Below are positions 62,894-64,000 of a stretch of DNA of 64,000 nt, piece by piece (position 1 is the stretch's first letter; each line of letters starts with the position of its first letter). This stretch comes from Perca fluviatilis. Lineage: Eukaryota; Chordata; Actinopteri; Perciformes; Percidae. Location of the stretch: positions 21,474,224-21,538,223 of the forward strand of contig NC_053114.1 of the NCBI RefSeq assembly GCF_010015445.1, given 5' to 3'. The notes under the pieces are model-generated. The model saw nothing but the letters and a program-made list of their open reading frames with translations, was not told the DNA's origin and searched no databases. Made by a program: the position numbers and the translations under genes.

Positions 62894-64000
62894 AGCTCAT
62901 AATGTTGAATGATAATAACACTATATAATTGCACCTGCTGGGTGACCATACTCATATACATCAGCATTTTATTTGTACCTTTCCTCTCTGAGAATTAGCA
63001 ATGCATCTTCTGTGACTGTTCAGTGTTACTCCCCCTTAATGAGCCTCACATGCAGCAGCTCCCCACATTGTTTCCGACATCAAATAGACTGCAGATGTAA
63101 AAAGCAACAAAACAGCTTTAGACTGTTATTTATGTTGAGCAAATGATCTATTGCTGTTCCCATGATCTGAGCTTTACAGGCTGCAAACAACTAAGGACTA
63201 GCCTTACTACCATTTCTACTACTTTATGGACACTGCAAAACTCAGGACACGGTGTACAATAGTATGGTCTAAGAAGTGCAGCACAATGACATTAGCTTTG
63301 TGCCTTTGAAACCTAAACTGAGCTGACCACTATGTATCATGCAGCAAAATGTTAATTTTGGTTGAGTCTGGGGAATTTTTTATGTTTTCTATGGCCTTAC
63401 CGTAACATGCACACCACTTAAACTCAAACATCAACCTGCCATTATTGAGTGTTTATTGGTATATGATGCATTTCAAACAACCTAAATGTCCTCTATAAAC
63501 AGACAGTGTACATACAACAATAATGATTTATTCTGTTTAAGAGGGTTCCTCAAGTGTGCAAATCTCCACTAACTCAAGGGAGGAATCATCCTCAAAAACA
63601 GGTGTTTGAGAGCTAGACCATCTACATTTTATGGTCAATACATAAGCGCCTCTTGAATGGTCAAATAAAGGATAAGGAACTGTGTCTCTCAGATACATAA
63701 TGAAAATATTAATTCCATTAAAAATGCTATTAAATGTATCTAAATCACCACCAAACTCTTATCAAACTATCCTGGTGACAGACAGCCAAAATTATAGTGC
63801 CAAAAGAGAAATGTTCTTAAAGGCAGTCACAAAACAAGACAGCAATAACCTGGAAATAATGAATTTGTCACTGTTTTCCTGTTGACACTGATCTTGGGTC
63901 AAATTTAACAGATGGAAGAAAGAACAAGGTGCTGGCCTGCTCAGTGGGAGGGATGATGTCTGGACAGGGTTTACCATCCGTTCAGGTGAAAGACAAAGGG
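62894..64000. other. Unassigned intergenic sequence at the window end
   Basis: I see no exon, RNA gene or identifiable repeat. The window ends without reaching the next gene. Confidence 0.5.

Overview
The window is a vertebrate nuclear locus, almost certainly from a teleost fish. Coding exons with GT/AG introns encode proteins that align end to end with vertebrate protein S and RASA3. The non-coding sequence is full of (CA)n microsatellites and of repeat types familiar from fish genomes: Tc1, hAT-like and Harbinger-like MITEs, tRNA-derived SINEs, and L2-like and L1/Tx1-like LINE tails. No bacterial, phage, CRISPR or viral gene was seen.

Two complete genes were rebuilt exon by exon, both on the minus strand. 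The first is a vitamin K-dependent protein S gene (pros1-like) at 1216-9239, with 14 coding exons and 677 codons. Its order is signal peptide, propeptide, Gla domain, thrombin-sensitive loop, four EGF domains and two laminin-G/SHBG domains. The second is rasa3 (GAP1-IP4BP, a Ras/Rap GTPase-activating protein) at 15244-59138, with 24 coding exons and 833 codons. Its order is C2A, C2B, RasGAP, PH and Btk zinc motif. All reading-frame phases agree across every junction of both genes.

Layout: 1-1215 is pros1 3' UTR and downstream sequence. 1216-9239 is pros1. 9240-15243 holds the pros1 upstream region and the rasa3 3' UTR, much of it repeat. 15244-59138 is rasa3, with an intron 1 of about 14.6 kb (44473-59083) and many transposon insertions in its introns. 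59139-59515 is the rasa3 5' UTR and promoter. 59516-64000 is intergenic and mostly retroelement and MITE remnants.

The two genes are not known to act in one pathway. Protein S is a secreted anticoagulant cofactor and TAM-receptor ligand; RASA3 is an intracellular negative regulator of Ras and Rap1 in blood cells, platelets and endothelium. Their adjacency matters for evolution: in mammals GAS6, the paralogue of PROS1, sits beside RASA3 in this same orientation, yet the gene here is protein S by sequence. Other points of interest are a fused EGF4/linker exon in pros1, CA/TG repeats placed directly at splice sites, a near-identical inverted pair of Harbinger-like elements bracketing rasa3 exons 3-4, and well-preserved nested and palindromic MITEs. 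I found no convincing new biological system.
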